From Lachnoclostridium sp. UBA1308 (GTDB lineage: Bacteria > Bacillota > Clostridia > Lachnospirales > Lachnospiraceae), in NCBI GenBank assembly GCA_002307215.1, contig DBTU01000015.1:1-63538 (forward strand): DNA of 63,538 nt. The letters run 5' to 3'. Below, in pieces: positions 9,336-18,553 of this stretch. A model generated the notes under the pieces. It had not been told where the DNA came from, ran no database searches, and worked only from the letters and a program-made list of their open reading frames with translations. Position numbers and translations under genes: made by a program. The number at the start of each line of letters is the position of its first letter. Position 1 is the first letter of the stretch.

Positions 9336-10739
9336 ATGAATAATATAAATATAGCCCGTAATTTGGCTTTGATTCAGATATTTGAATCATGGGCAATCGT
9401 TAATAATCCCATGAATTCAACAGAGGAGATATTATCTTGGATTCAAACGCTGAATAATTATATCCATGTGTCTATTCAGAAAATCCCATTTGATAACTCC
9501 GGCACCTGGTACTATGATGCAAATGAATTGGGTATCGTTCATAAAACGAAGTCCTTTTTTCAAATTAAAGGTCTTGTAAAAACAGAGAATGACGTGTGTA
9601 AAGAACAGCCTATTATTATTCAAAATGAAATTGGTTATCTTGGCATTATAGGTAAAATAATTGATGGTGTACTTTATTTCTTAATGCAGGCTAAAATAGA
9701 ACCGGGAAATATTAACAAAATACAAATTTCACCTACCATTCAAGCTACAAAAAGCAATTTTATGCAAGCGCACGGAGGAAAAGTACCTGCTTACCTTGAT
9801 TATTTTACAAATAAACAAAACTACGAAATTATAGTAGATCAGATACAGTCCGAACAATCTTCGCGTTTTTTAGGAAAACGAAATCGGAATATCATTATTA
9901 TCATTGATGATGACCTTGAGGTGTTACCATCACATCGATGGATGACCTTAGGCCAGATTAAGCAACTCATGAAACATGATAATCTAGTTAATATGGACAC
10001 ACGTACCGTATTGTCCTGCATCCCTTTTTCGCTCCGTGAATTTACATATAGGGATTTATGCTATATGAAATCACTCTTCCATACAGATGCCTTATTCAAT
10101 TCCATATTCTTTGGTAACAGTGGCATCCATATTAATCGAATCTACCAATATATGAATGAGATAAAAATGCTGGATAAGAGCGTTACCTCCGTAGTGAATT
10201 TATATAAATTAAATAATTGGAAAATGAATGGAAACGAATTTAGTAACCCGGACGCAGAGTTTAAAATAATTTATTGTGATATTGAAATAGCCGGACGTGA
10301 AATAAACAGATGGCAGCAACCTCTGCTGGAGGCCGTTGGGGAGTCAGTGTTCGCTCTATTCTACTGTATTGATAATAATTGCATGTTGTTTTTAGTTCAT
10401 ACCATCTCAGAAATCGGCTGTTTTGATAAAATAGAGATCGGTCCAAGCATTCAACTCGGACCTTTCAGTAACTATCATGATGACAGTGTTATTAAACTTT
10501 TTCATGAGAAATTGCAATCTGGGACAGGCATTACGTTCTCCGGATATTTTTCCGAAGAGGGAGGGCGCTTCTATCACGAGCAAAACAAAAACCTGTTAAT
10601 TGAAATTGATAAAACCGAGCTTTTGAATTTACCGAAAGGGTATTTCTGGCTAGATTATCAGACATTAAATATCTTAATTCAGTTTAACAATTGCCTGAAT
10701 ATCCAACTGCGTAATCTTCTATCTATATTGGATATCTAA
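9336..10739 (+). CDS. NDP-hexose 2,3-dehydratase (EvaA/SpnO/TylX3 family)
   Basis: 467 aa, the normal length for this family, built from two homologous halves. Each half shows the signature set: FFQIKGL then a PGNINKIQISPTIQATKSN stretch in the first, and INRWQQPLLEA, SEIGCFDKIEIGPSIQLGP in the second. The start at 9336 is chosen for the GAGGAAAGGTGAG site upstream; the frame is open back to 9258 inside the previous gene but without a better start. The family converts NDP-4-keto-6-deoxyglucose to a 3,4-diketo-2,6-dideoxy sugar, the committed step to 2-deoxysugars of antibiotics. The ketoreductase partner lies directly upstream and an SDR reductase follows. RmlA/RmlB-type enzymes for the precursor are not in the window. 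Confidence 0.92.
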   Translation: MNNINIARNLALIQIFESWAIVNNPMNSTEEILSWIQTLNNYIHVSIQKIPFDNSGTWYYDANELGIVHKTKSFFQIKGLVKTENDVCKEQPIIIQNEIGYLGIIGKIIDGVLYFLMQAKIEPGNINKIQISPTIQATKSNFMQAHGGKVPAYLDYFTNKQNYEIIVDQIQSEQSSRFLGKRNRNIIIIIDDDLEVLPSHRWMTLGQIKQLMKHDNLVNMDTRTVLSCIPFSLREFTYRDLCYMKSLFHTDALFNSIFFGNSGIHINRIYQYMNEIKMLDKSVTSVVNLYKLNNWKMNGNEFSNPDAEFKIIYCDIEIAGREINRWQQPLLEAVGESVFALFYCIDNNCMLFLVHTISEIGCFDKIEIGPSIQLGPFSNYHDDSVIKLFHEKLQSGTGITFSGYFSEEGGRFYHEQNKNLLIEIDKTELLNLPKGYFWLDYQTLNILIQFNNCLNIQLRNLLSILDI

Positions 10740-10784
10740 ATATTTGTGTTTTTAAACAACTTCAAAGAAAGGTTGAAATAAAGT

Positions 10785-11705
10785 ATGAAAGTTGCTATAG
10801 TAACCGGTGCAAATGGATTTATAGGTAAAGCTGTTTGTAAGGCATTACTTCATGAGGGCATTACAGTATACGCCGTGGTACGAAATGCCGGCTCTATGTC
10901 AGATATACAACATCCCTTGTTACATAATATTGAGGCTGAACTGACTGATTATACTATCCTTCCAACTTTGATCTCGGAAGAAATTGATGTATTTTATCAT
11001 TTTGCATGGGAAGGCACCTCCGGTTCTATCCTTGGCGACTATAGTCAGCAGATTAAAAATATTCAGTATACCTGTGATGCATTGATAGCTGCACATCATA
11101 TCGGATGTAAGAAATTTATTTTGGCCGGAACAATAAATGAATTGGAATTAATACAATTTTTTCACGCCGAGAATAATTCTCCACGCCTTGCCTGTAATTA
11201 CGGCATTTCCAAATTATCCTGCGATCTGATGTGTAAGACAATTGCGAGCAATATTGGGATTCAATATAATACTGCAATCATTGGTAGCTGCTTTGGACCG
11301 GGTGATAAATCGAAACGGATTCACAATGTATTTATAGTTCATATGCTTAAGGGTACCCGTCCCAAATTAGTCGAAGCGACGGATCTTCATGACTGGATTT
11401 ATGTTGATGATGTAGCGGATATGTTCTGTGCGATTGGAAACAAAAGTATTAACATGAAAAATTATTACATCGGTCATAATAAGCTGCGTACATTACGTGA
11501 TATCTTAATTGATGTAAGAAGCATTCTCAACCCAAGCCTAGATATTGTATTTGGGGAAATCAGAACATCCTTTCATATTGATTACTCGTTAATTAATATC
11601 CATTCGGTATATGAGGATACCTGCTATACCTGCAATTCAGACTTCAAAACAAACATACTTAAAACAGCTGAATGGCTTCTTTCGAATGATTTTGTAGGTA
11701 TATAA
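10785..11705 (+). CDS. SDR NAD-dependent epimerase/dehydratase, probable NDP-4-keto-sugar reductase
   Basis: 306 aa extended SDR. The N-terminal nucleotide motif GANGFIGKAV fits GxxGxxG, the active site is YGISK (YxxxK), and a Thr in AGTINE sits where the catalytic Ser/Thr belongs. HDWIYVDDVADM is the usual C-terminal sugar-binding segment of nucleotide-sugar SDRs. It is third in the operon after the 3-ketoreductase and 2,3-dehydratase, so it most likely reduces the C4 ketone to finish an NDP-2,6-dideoxyhexose. A 4-epimerase or dehydratase role is a weaker alternative. The ribosome site AAAGG is weak and 12 nt from the ATG. Convergent with the ABC exporter; I see no clear terminator in the 79-nt gap. 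Confidence 0.8.
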   Translation: MKVAIVTGANGFIGKAVCKALLHEGITVYAVVRNAGSMSDIQHPLLHNIEAELTDYTILPTLISEEIDVFYHFAWEGTSGSILGDYSQQIKNIQYTCDALIAAHHIGCKKFILAGTINELELIQFFHAENNSPRLACNYGISKLSCDLMCKTIASNIGIQYNTAIIGSCFGPGDKSKRIHNVFIVHMLKGTRPKLVEATDLHDWIYVDDVADMFCAIGNKSINMKNYYIGHNKLRTLRDILIDVRSILNPSLDIVFGEIRTSFHIDYSLINIHSVYEDTCYTCNSDFKTNILKTAEWLLSNDFVGI

Positions 11706-11784
11706 CCCTATACTATCATGGAATGCCTCCTATGTATCCGATATCTGGTCACATTAACAAAACAATAGTTACAATTATATTGAT

Positions 11785-13617
11785 TTACGCGATATCCACA
11801 TATTTTCCGGCCTGCGCCTTCCACATCTGTGCGTACTTATCCTTCAGCGTAAGCAGTTCCTCATGTGTGCCCTCTTCAATAATTCTTCCTTGCTCCAGCA
11901 TGATGATTCTGTCAGCATTCCTGGTCGTTGACAACCGGTGTGAGATAAACACCACTGTCTTATTCTCTGTCGCCCTGAGAATTGATTCATTTAACTGATA
12001 TTCAGCGATCGGATCAAGTGCACTGGAGGGCTCATCTAAGATAACCAACTGCGCATCCTTATAGAAGGCTCTGGCGATGGCAAGCTTCTGGCTCTCACCT
12101 CCGGACAGATCGAGGCCCTCCTGATTAAATTCCGTGGTCAGCTCCGTAGAAAGTCCCAGAGGCATCTTAGCGACACGCTCTTTAAAACCACTATAAAGAA
12201 TAGCATCCTGTACGGCAGGCTCATGCTCTTTCCTGCTCTCCTCGTCCTCATAGTCAAGAACAATATTTTCTCCTACGTTCGCAGCAAATACTTTGAAATC
12301 CTGGAAGGTCGTCCCGATCATTTCCCTGTATTCACTGACATCATAGTCCTTAATATTAATTCCATTATATAGAATTTCACCTGCTGTGGGATCATATAAT
12401 CTCATAATCAGCTTAATCAGCGTGGTTTTACCTGCTCCGTTATAGCCCACCAATGCAATTTTTTGAAAGGGATGAATGGTCAGGTTAATATTATGGAGGA
12501 TATAACCGTCTTTTTCATTATATCCAAAGGAAACATTCATAAATTTCAGAGTTTTTGGCTCTTTCGGTAAAGGAAGGCTTTTCATACTGATAATTTTTTT
12601 CTCATAATTTAAAAAGCTTCTGATTTTATCAATATATAAGCTGTTTTCTGAAATCTGCGGGAACATATTTGCCATCATCCTCAGACTTCGCTTCATGCTG
12701 CCGGTGGAACCCCATAATACAACGACACTGCTGTAGGATATCACGTGCTGAACTGCAGCGCGGAACACCAGGTAGGTGATATAAACCACATCGTTGATGA
12801 AATCACCGGTAACATATTTCACTAAAAACTGCAGTCCGGTTCTCTTTAGGGCATAATTTTTCTCAATCTCATATATATCATTATTTACCTGCTTAAATTC
12901 ACTGTTAAGGCGCTCGCGCAGCTTCGGATTCAGCCGAAGCTCTTTGGCATATTCATTCAGGTAAAATACACGATGTATGTATGAAAGCTTCCTTTCCTTC
13001 GGATTCCTCTCCAGTCGGTTATTGTATTTCACCTTATTCAGTAGCTGTGAGGCAAAAAATGTCAGAACAAAGGATGCAAGTACGAATATGACAGAAGGTG
13101 CATCCGTAGTCATGAAAAAGATACCGCTCGTAATAAGCGTCGTAAGTGCGATAAAAAAGACTTGGACAATCTCCCTGGTTCTGTCAACGGATTTCTCTGA
13201 CTCTGAGATAGAAAAGACAAATTCATTGTAATATTCCGGATTGTCATAACACTCCAAATCCAGTTCTCTGGCCTTTTCATACATTTTTTCCTTAAGAGCC
13301 TTCTGAATTTTCGGTATCCCTTTCTCAGCTAGCTTTACATAAGTAATTGCGGCGAAAAAAAACCTTAACGAATAGGCAATTATAATAAAGGACATTAAAT
13401 ATAACACCGAAAGAAAGGATCTGTGAAATTCAACCGCTTCGAGAACAAATTTCACTCCGAAAGACCCGGCGAAGACCCTCAGCCAGGAGTCAATTATCCC
13501 ATCTAAACTCAAGCAAATCATAGCTGCGGGTGCCGCTTGAAAAGAAAGCTTTATCATAAACCAGTTGTTTGAAACAGTTCGCCTTAGACTTTGCTTTTTG
13601 TCACTCTTCCTTTTCAT
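11785..13617 (-). CDS. ABC exporter half-transporter (TMD-NBD), subunit B
   Basis: 610 aa. The N-terminal ~340 residues hold about five to six hydrophobic segments. The ATPase domain has Walker A (GYNGAGKTTLIK), signature LSGGESQKLAIA, Walker B with catalytic Glu (LVILDEPSSALDP) and the switch His (FISHRLST). It starts inside the stop codon of the upstream paralogue (TAATG), the classic layout of a translationally coupled heterodimer. The pair is convergent with the deoxysugar operon. Export of, or self-protection from, the peptide product is a reasonable inference but unproven; many such exporters handle peptides or drugs. Confidence 0.9.
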   Translation of the reverse strand: MKRKSDKKQSLRRTVSNNWFMIKLSFQAAPAAMICLSLDGIIDSWLRVFAGSFGVKFVLEAVEFHRSFLSVLYLMSFIIIAYSLRFFFAAITYVKLAEKGIPKIQKALKEKMYEKARELDLECYDNPEYYNEFVFSISESEKSVDRTREIVQVFFIALTTLITSGIFFMTTDAPSVIFVLASFVLTFFASQLLNKVKYNNRLERNPKERKLSYIHRVFYLNEYAKELRLNPKLRERLNSEFKQVNNDIYEIEKNYALKRTGLQFLVKYVTGDFINDVVYITYLVFRAAVQHVISYSSVVVLWGSTGSMKRSLRMMANMFPQISENSLYIDKIRSFLNYEKKIISMKSLPLPKEPKTLKFMNVSFGYNEKDGYILHNINLTIHPFQKIALVGYNGAGKTTLIKLIMRLYDPTAGEILYNGINIKDYDVSEYREMIGTTFQDFKVFAANVGENIVLDYEDEESRKEHEPAVQDAILYSGFKERVAKMPLGLSTELTTEFNQEGLDLSGGESQKLAIARAFYKDAQLVILDEPSSALDPIAEYQLNESILRATENKTVVFISHRLSTTRNADRIIMLEQGRIIEEGTHEELLTLKDKYAQMWKAQAGKYVDIA

Positions 13618-15446
13618 TATGCACTCACCTCCTCAGCATTCTCCAGCGCCAGATAATTCTTAGCCTGTTTGTTGTACATATCTGCATAGGCACCGTCTTG
13701 CTTCATTAACTCCTCATGTGTCCCCTGTTCAAGGACTGTGCCCTGCTCCAGCATGAATACCATATCCATGTTACGAACGGAGGAAAGACGGTGTGAGATG
13801 AAAATCATCGTTTTATCCATACTTTCCCTTAGGATACTCTCATACAGTTCATACTCAGCAATCGGATCCAGTGCACTGGAGGGCTCGTCAAAAACTTTTA
13901 GAGGAACATCCTTTGCAAATGACCTGGCTACAACAATTTTCTGATACTCGCCTCCGGACAGAACGCTTCCCTCTTTGTCAAACTCTTTCGTTAGGATGGT
14001 ATCGATTCCCTTTGGCAGGGTCATCACCTTATCATATACGCCGGCCTTTTGAAGGGCCTCAATTACAATTTCATCATCCGCCATACAGCCTTCCTCCATC
14101 ATGACATTTTCCCGTATGGAAAGTGCAAATACCTTATAATCTTGAAATGCCGCGGTAAATAGTCTTCGGTATGCCCTAAGATTGTATTCTTTAATATTTC
14201 TGCCGTTTAAGAGTATTTCACCCTCCTCCGGATCATAGAGTCGGAATAAGAGCTTAATGATCGTTGTCTTACCAGCTCCGTTATGCCCGACAAAAGCGAT
14301 CCTTGTCTTTCCCTTTAGTGTAAATGAAAGATTTTTTATGACAGGTGCTCCCTCTTTATATGTGAAGCTAACATTACAAAATTCAATGGAGTCAATCTCT
14401 TCCTCCGGCATAATTCCGTCATAGTCTTCCGGCAGTTCCTCTTCATAATCCAGAAATGTCCTAAGATTTTCGACAAACAATCCCTGCTTGATACACTCCT
14501 GAATACTATCTGTTATCTGATTCAGGATAAAGGTTGCGGATGTCATAATACTGGACAAAACCGCTAGTTCTGCGAGATCCATTGTGTTTCCGATAATCGC
14601 ACGATAAGCACCATACAACAGAACTCCCTGAAAGGTCAATGTATAGGTAAGCACGTTTTTGATAGTTACCGGAATGATAATACGAAAGGCATAATAATCC
14701 GTAACCTTGTATATTCCGTTAATCGCCCCGATGTATTTGTGCTTCATCAGATTAAAAACCCTGGAAAGTCGTATTTCCTTGGAATAGTCGGAAAGATACA
14801 TGACACGGTTGATATAATCAATTATTCTTTTATAAGGAGCCTTTGCTTTATCAAAATTATACTCCTCTTTATTGCTGAAATAACCGATAACAAAATTGCC
14901 TATCATCGGAAATAAAGCAAATAGAACAAGAAACTTATCTAGCAGAAACATCATTGAAAATACAACGATGGCGGCTATTGTGCCTACAATAATTCCATGA
15001 AAATTCTGAAGAATTTTCAGCATCTTATCTCTGGCATCGTCAATCGCTAACGTATATTTATTATAGAAGGAGCTGTCTTCAAAACACCTAAGTTCCACAT
15101 TTCCCGCTTTCTTATATAGCTTTTCATACAGCTTTTGGTTAATTATAACACCGGCCAAGGGCATATAAGCTCCGTCCATATAAGAACCATAGATTGCTGT
15201 CAGCATAAAGAAACCTCCGGCAATCAGAACAAACCGGAATATATGTGAAAAGCTTTCCGCATTCTCAATTGCTCCAACCAAATACCGGATGAAAAAATAG
15301 CTGTAAAAAACCCAAGAGACATAGTTGATAATCTGGGTAATCGCCGAATGAATTACTGTCCCCTTTTTCATACCCCAAATCAGATGTATGGAATAAAAAA
15401 TGTTTTTAAACGCTCTTGTCTTCTTAATTCCCTGTCTCTTCTTCAT
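13617..15446 (-). CDS. ABC exporter half-transporter (TMD-NBD), subunit A
   Basis: 609 aa from the ATG at 15446, which has AGGGGGAA just upstream; the frame is open to 15506 but that start lacks a ribosome site. The membrane domain comes first. The ATPase domain shows Walker A (GHNGAGKTTIIK), signature LSGGEYQKIVVA, Walker B (LKVFDEPSSALDP) and ISHRLSS. Both half-transporters keep the catalytic Glu and switch His, so unlike many heterodimers neither ATP site is visibly degenerate. It overlaps the downstream half-transporter by one base. Substrate unknown; position next to the NRPS cluster suggests the peptide. Confidence 0.9.
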   Translation of the reverse strand: MKKRQGIKKTRAFKNIFYSIHLIWGMKKGTVIHSAITQIINYVSWVFYSYFFIRYLVGAIENAESFSHIFRFVLIAGGFFMLTAIYGSYMDGAYMPLAGVIINQKLYEKLYKKAGNVELRCFEDSSFYNKYTLAIDDARDKMLKILQNFHGIIVGTIAAIVVFSMMFLLDKFLVLFALFPMIGNFVIGYFSNKEEYNFDKAKAPYKRIIDYINRVMYLSDYSKEIRLSRVFNLMKHKYIGAINGIYKVTDYYAFRIIIPVTIKNVLTYTLTFQGVLLYGAYRAIIGNTMDLAELAVLSSIMTSATFILNQITDSIQECIKQGLFVENLRTFLDYEEELPEDYDGIMPEEEIDSIEFCNVSFTYKEGAPVIKNLSFTLKGKTRIAFVGHNGAGKTTIIKLLFRLYDPEEGEILLNGRNIKEYNLRAYRRLFTAAFQDYKVFALSIRENVMMEEGCMADDEIVIEALQKAGVYDKVMTLPKGIDTILTKEFDKEGSVLSGGEYQKIVVARSFAKDVPLKVFDEPSSALDPIAEYELYESILRESMDKTMIFISHRLSSVRNMDMVFMLEQGTVLEQGTHEELMKQDGAYADMYNKQAKNYLALENAEEVSA

Positions 15447-15632
15447 ATGCTTCCCCCTTAGGTGCGCAGGAAGTAATTCTCTCCTGCCTGCATTATGGAT
15501 TCCCAAGTAAACTTTTTATAAATAATATCATGTCATCCATTATATTACAATGTTTATATCTCCTGAGGAAGGAAAACACCGAATTTTGCTTTTATCCTGC
15601 AGGGCCTAATAAAATTAGTTCATGTTAATAAA

Positions 15633-15667
15633 ACTGCAGGTATTGCATAATTTGCAATAGCTGCAGT
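15633..15667 (-). terminator. Long dyad, probable terminator of the S41/4-TM operon
   Basis: Arms 15633-15647 and 15653-15667 match at 14 of 15 positions around a 5-nt loop (ACTGCAG..TATTGCA against TGCAATA..CTGCAGT). On the minus strand TTTTATT follows, fitting an intrinsic terminator for the gene ending at 15716. The same dyad lies about 190 bp upstream of the ABC exporter start, so an operator role is an alternative. Confidence 0.6.
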
Positions 15668-15715
15668 CATTGAAGAGACAATCCGTATTTTCTTATTATG
15701 CTTATACTTTCATCA

Positions 15716-16195
15716 TCAGCTTTCACTCTTTAGATATTTTGCATATCCTTTTCCTATCATCAGCCACATCAAGCCAGCATACATCAGTCCGGCAAGCGGA
15801 CATACTATAATATAGCATACTGCAAGATTTACCGACATGATTGGAATATCCAGTTGTGAAATCATAATTGTTAATCCAAACATCAGGAATCCATAGATCA
15901 GTACATATTGATTTCTTATTTGCGTTAATTTGATAAAATTCTTCTCACATAAATTCTTAAAAAAAGTCCATTCCAGATTCCCGACAATAACACCCACTAT
16001 GTAAACTGATACAATTTTTATAACTGACATAACAGCCAATCTCATGTCCGGCAATTCACCCCACAGAATAATGTCTGCAACCGTTAAGACCAGCATTAAT
16101 GGTACCATCCTCAAAAGAGGAACCTTGAAGAAGACATATGCTCCCTTCGGTTTTCCTGATATTTCATCCCATCTTTGACTTAAGTTTTTACTCAT
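15716..16195 (-). CDS. Small membrane protein, four transmembrane segments, function unknown
   Basis: 159 aa with a ~25-residue cytoplasmic N-terminus and four hydrophobic segments at roughly 28-45, 53-73, 90-112 and 122-147. The layout resembles small uncharacterised Firmicute membrane proteins of the DUF3021 kind, but I cannot confirm a family. The start is supported by AAGGAG 9 nt upstream. It follows the S41-protease lipoprotein gene by 32 nt on the same strand and is probably in the same operon. Possible roles next to a peptide cluster are immunity or a partner of the protease; neither is shown by sequence. Confidence 0.7.
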   Translation of the reverse strand: MSKNLSQRWDEISGKPKGAYVFFKVPLLRMVPLMLVLTVADIILWGELPDMRLAVMSVIKIVSVYIVGVIVGNLEWTFFKNLCEKNFIKLTQIRNQYVLIYGFLMFGLTIMISQLDIPIMSVNLAVCYIIVCPLAGLMYAGLMWLMIGKGYAKYLKSES

Positions 16196-16227
16196 AGATT
16201 GATCTCCTTATCTTAAATGAATTTATT

Positions 16228-17799
16228 TTACTGATTGTAATACTGATAACACTGTAATACCGAAGCAACCGGATCTTTCCCTTCCAGACAGATATCCGGA
16301 AGAAATCCTCTGGTATCAAAGTTTTGAATTTGATCGGTTAAATAAAGACTATTTCCGTATCGAATCATAACTTTTGAATGCGGTAAAATGTAGTCGCCAT
16401 TAAGCGAATCCCCTGTCATGCAGCCATTGCTGTTAGTACCGACAAATACAACATTACTGATAGTACTTAGTTGAAGCAAAAAGTATTCTGCCGCAGAATA
16501 TGTATCCTTATTGATCAAAACAAAAAGGATATTGTCTCTGTCCAGCCAACTCGGTCTGTATTTCATGATACTTTTGTTGTCCGAATTTACCCCTGTTATA
16601 ATTCCTTCAAGAAAGAGATCCTGCATGGCATTTTTATATTCGTTGATAAAATCAACCTTAAAGGTAGAAAAGTTGTCTTCTGTCATAGTATTCGGTTCGA
16701 TACCCGACTTGTAGTATGACATATCGCATTGGAGTGTAATTTTGTCAACCTTCGGAAGAACAATTTTCCCAGTCAGATGATAAAGCCAAAGATCTCCAAT
16801 TTGACATAGACCGCCATGATTATCTCTAAGATCAAGCACTGCGACTTTTTTATCTTTTAACTTTTCTGCATCCATAACAAATTTCTTTAAATCATCCGTT
16901 GTTTCATTGTTCAACACACATGTGTTTAAGGATACTACTGGTATTCGGTCGTTTTCACTAAATTGATAGATTTGATTATCCTCATCCGTGTCAGATATCT
17001 TCGTATCCGTAATGCTCCAGCCTATTTGATATTCTCTGTCCTTTTTGCCGCGAGATAACTCCAGTGTATCCGGTAAAGCTTTGCTTTCTGTCTCGTTCAC
17101 CAAGGTATACAGCCCATATACAAGTTCTCCGCTGTCGGCGATTGTTAACTGCAGATCTTGATCCATTTCCGGATCAAGATACCACCTCTTATTATCCATC
17201 AGCGTATAAAAACCTATGGAATCCTTGCGAATTTCAATTTGATTATTATCCGTGTAGTAATATTTTTCATCTAGTTTAAGGTGTTTATGATTTATTGAAA
17301 AATGAGAATCCTCTAGAAAGGAAAGCTTTTGCAGGAGTAGATTTGCCAATTCTTCAGGCTCCATCCCCTCCCTTAGTTTTACCTCCTTAATTATTTCCTC
17401 TTTTACCTTTAGAAAGACCTCATCTCCTCCAAAATATGTATAGCAGCCATAATTATATTTCATTAGTCTGAAAAGAAAATCGACATCTTCCGATATCTCC
17501 TCCTGCGAAACATAGCTTACTTCTCCGGGTGTACTAACCTCACCCTTCTCAAAAAAACTGAATTCCACTTGGTTAGATGACAAATAATCCTCTGCCAAAT
17601 ATTTGGACGGCTCCTCTAGTTCAGTCTTTCTTTCTTCATTTACCTTTGCTAACACTAAGTCCAACGTGACCGGCTCATCAACAATTTTTTTATTACATGA
17701 GGTTAATAGGAGTACCAACAAACCTGCTAATAATATAAAAATCCAATTTCTATGTGCCGTTTTTGAAATTAAACTCTTTGACCTGTGATTCGTAGTCAT
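16228..17799 (-). CDS. S41-family peptidase, predicted surface lipoprotein
   Basis: 523 aa from the ATG at 17799, where AGGAG is 8 nt upstream; the GTG at 17805 would leave only 2 nt. A hydrophobic signal ends in the lipobox LTSC (Cys 35), so the protein should be anchored outside the membrane. The C-terminal third has the tail-specific protease core: VAVLDLRDNHGG, then TYSAAEYF with the nucleophile Ser, then VVFVGTNSNG. No clear PDZ domain is visible, and the N-terminal ~150 residues are not recognised. Upstream of a 4-TM protein and close to the NRPS/ABC genes, it might process or degrade a peptide at the surface. The true substrate is unknown. Confidence 0.82.
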   Translation of the reverse strand: MTTNHRSKSLISKTAHRNWIFILLAGLLVLLLTSCNKKIVDEPVTLDLVLAKVNEERKTELEEPSKYLAEDYLSSNQVEFSFFEKGEVSTPGEVSYVSQEEISEDVDFLFRLMKYNYGCYTYFGGDEVFLKVKEEIIKEVKLREGMEPEELANLLLQKLSFLEDSHFSINHKHLKLDEKYYYTDNNQIEIRKDSIGFYTLMDNKRWYLDPEMDQDLQLTIADSGELVYGLYTLVNETESKALPDTLELSRGKKDREYQIGWSITDTKISDTDEDNQIYQFSENDRIPVVSLNTCVLNNETTDDLKKFVMDAEKLKDKKVAVLDLRDNHGGLCQIGDLWLYHLTGKIVLPKVDKITLQCDMSYYKSGIEPNTMTEDNFSTFKVDFINEYKNAMQDLFLEGIITGVNSDNKSIMKYRPSWLDRDNILFVLINKDTYSAAEYFLLQLSTISNVVFVGTNSNGCMTGDSLNGDYILPHSKVMIRYGNSLYLTDQIQNFDTRGFLPDICLEGKDPVASVLQCYQYYNQ

Positions 17800-18082
17800 T
17801 CGCACTGCTCCTATCTTTCATTTCGTATATAAATATAGCCGACATCATTTTATCATCCCGTTAATGAGCCTTCCACTTTCTGGGTAAGTCACTTGCTAAG
17901 AACATCGTTATATTTCCTTATTTTTCAATTAACTAAAATACTATCATAATTATCCATAATTTACATGTGTTTAATCTAAATTTAATCTAGATCAAGGTGC
18001 AATCTAATCGCAAGTAAAAAGTATATCAAAGGTACTAGGTTATAAGCCATACCCCATTATTGTGTTATAGTGTTTAAATCAT
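17800..18082. other. Intergenic region, nothing recognised beyond AT-rich promoter-like sequence
   Basis: AT-rich gap between the S41 lipoprotein start and the terminator of the nrd operon. It should contain the lipoprotein promoter. I see no ORF with a ribosome site and no clear operator. Confidence 0.4.
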
Positions 18083-18119
18083 AAAAAATGGAGTACATCT
18101 ATTTATGATGCACCCCATT
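18083..18119 (-). terminator. Intrinsic terminator of the nrdD-nrdG operon
   Basis: A 13-bp imperfect stem (11 pairs) with arms 18087-18099 and 18107-18119, followed on the minus strand by six T (18088-18083). It lies about 75 nt past the last gene of the operon. Confidence 0.75.
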
Positions 18120-18193
18120 ATTCAGTCAATTAAGCCTTCCGCTTCTCAACAAGTGTCAAGCTTTGGCTGATATATCTCTGCCATACAGCTCCA

Positions 18194-18553
18194 TTAAATC
18201 CAATGAAATATTTTAGCTATCATTGAACACAGCCCGATAACGGTCATTATTGTACAAATGATTGGCACAATTCCTGCTTTCCTATCCGTTCCAAACCCAT
18301 TATTCATATTCCAAAATATTTTTTTGAAAAACTTGTATGGGTTAATTCGTATTATGCTTTGCATACTTCTTTTCTTAATGCAAATATTGACTATGACTGC
18401 TACGACATTGAATAAATAAACAACTGCTATAACACTACACATTAACAAAAAACCGTCTATCATTCGTTGCACCTTTTCCCTACGTATTAATTTAACAAAA
18501 ATGCTATCGCATAAAGAATACCACGAGTCATCAATCTCTGCAACCGCCTCCAT
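18194..18553 (-). CDS. Small membrane protein of unknown function downstream of nrdG
   Basis: 119 aa with two strong hydrophobic segments (about residues 35-57 and 95-116) joined by a basic loop. Its ATG follows the nrdG stop codon directly, so translation is probably coupled. I do not recognise the family. No ribonucleotide-reductase role is known for such a protein, so the neighbourhood may only reflect co-transcription. The terminator at 18083 ends the transcript. Confidence 0.55.
   Translation of the reverse strand: MEAVAEIDDSWYSLCDSIFVKLIRREKVQRMIDGFLLMCSVIAVVYLFNVVAVIVNICIKKRSMQSIIRINPYKFFKKIFWNMNNGFGTDRKAGIVPIICTIMTVIGLCSMIAKIFHWI

Noticed and set aside
8282..11705. Capsule or cell-wall sugar operon as sole explanation
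   Set aside because: The 2,3-dehydratase/3-ketoreductase pair plus divergence from NRPS and GT1 genes fits natural-product deoxysugars better; no polysaccharide polymerase or flippase is nearby.
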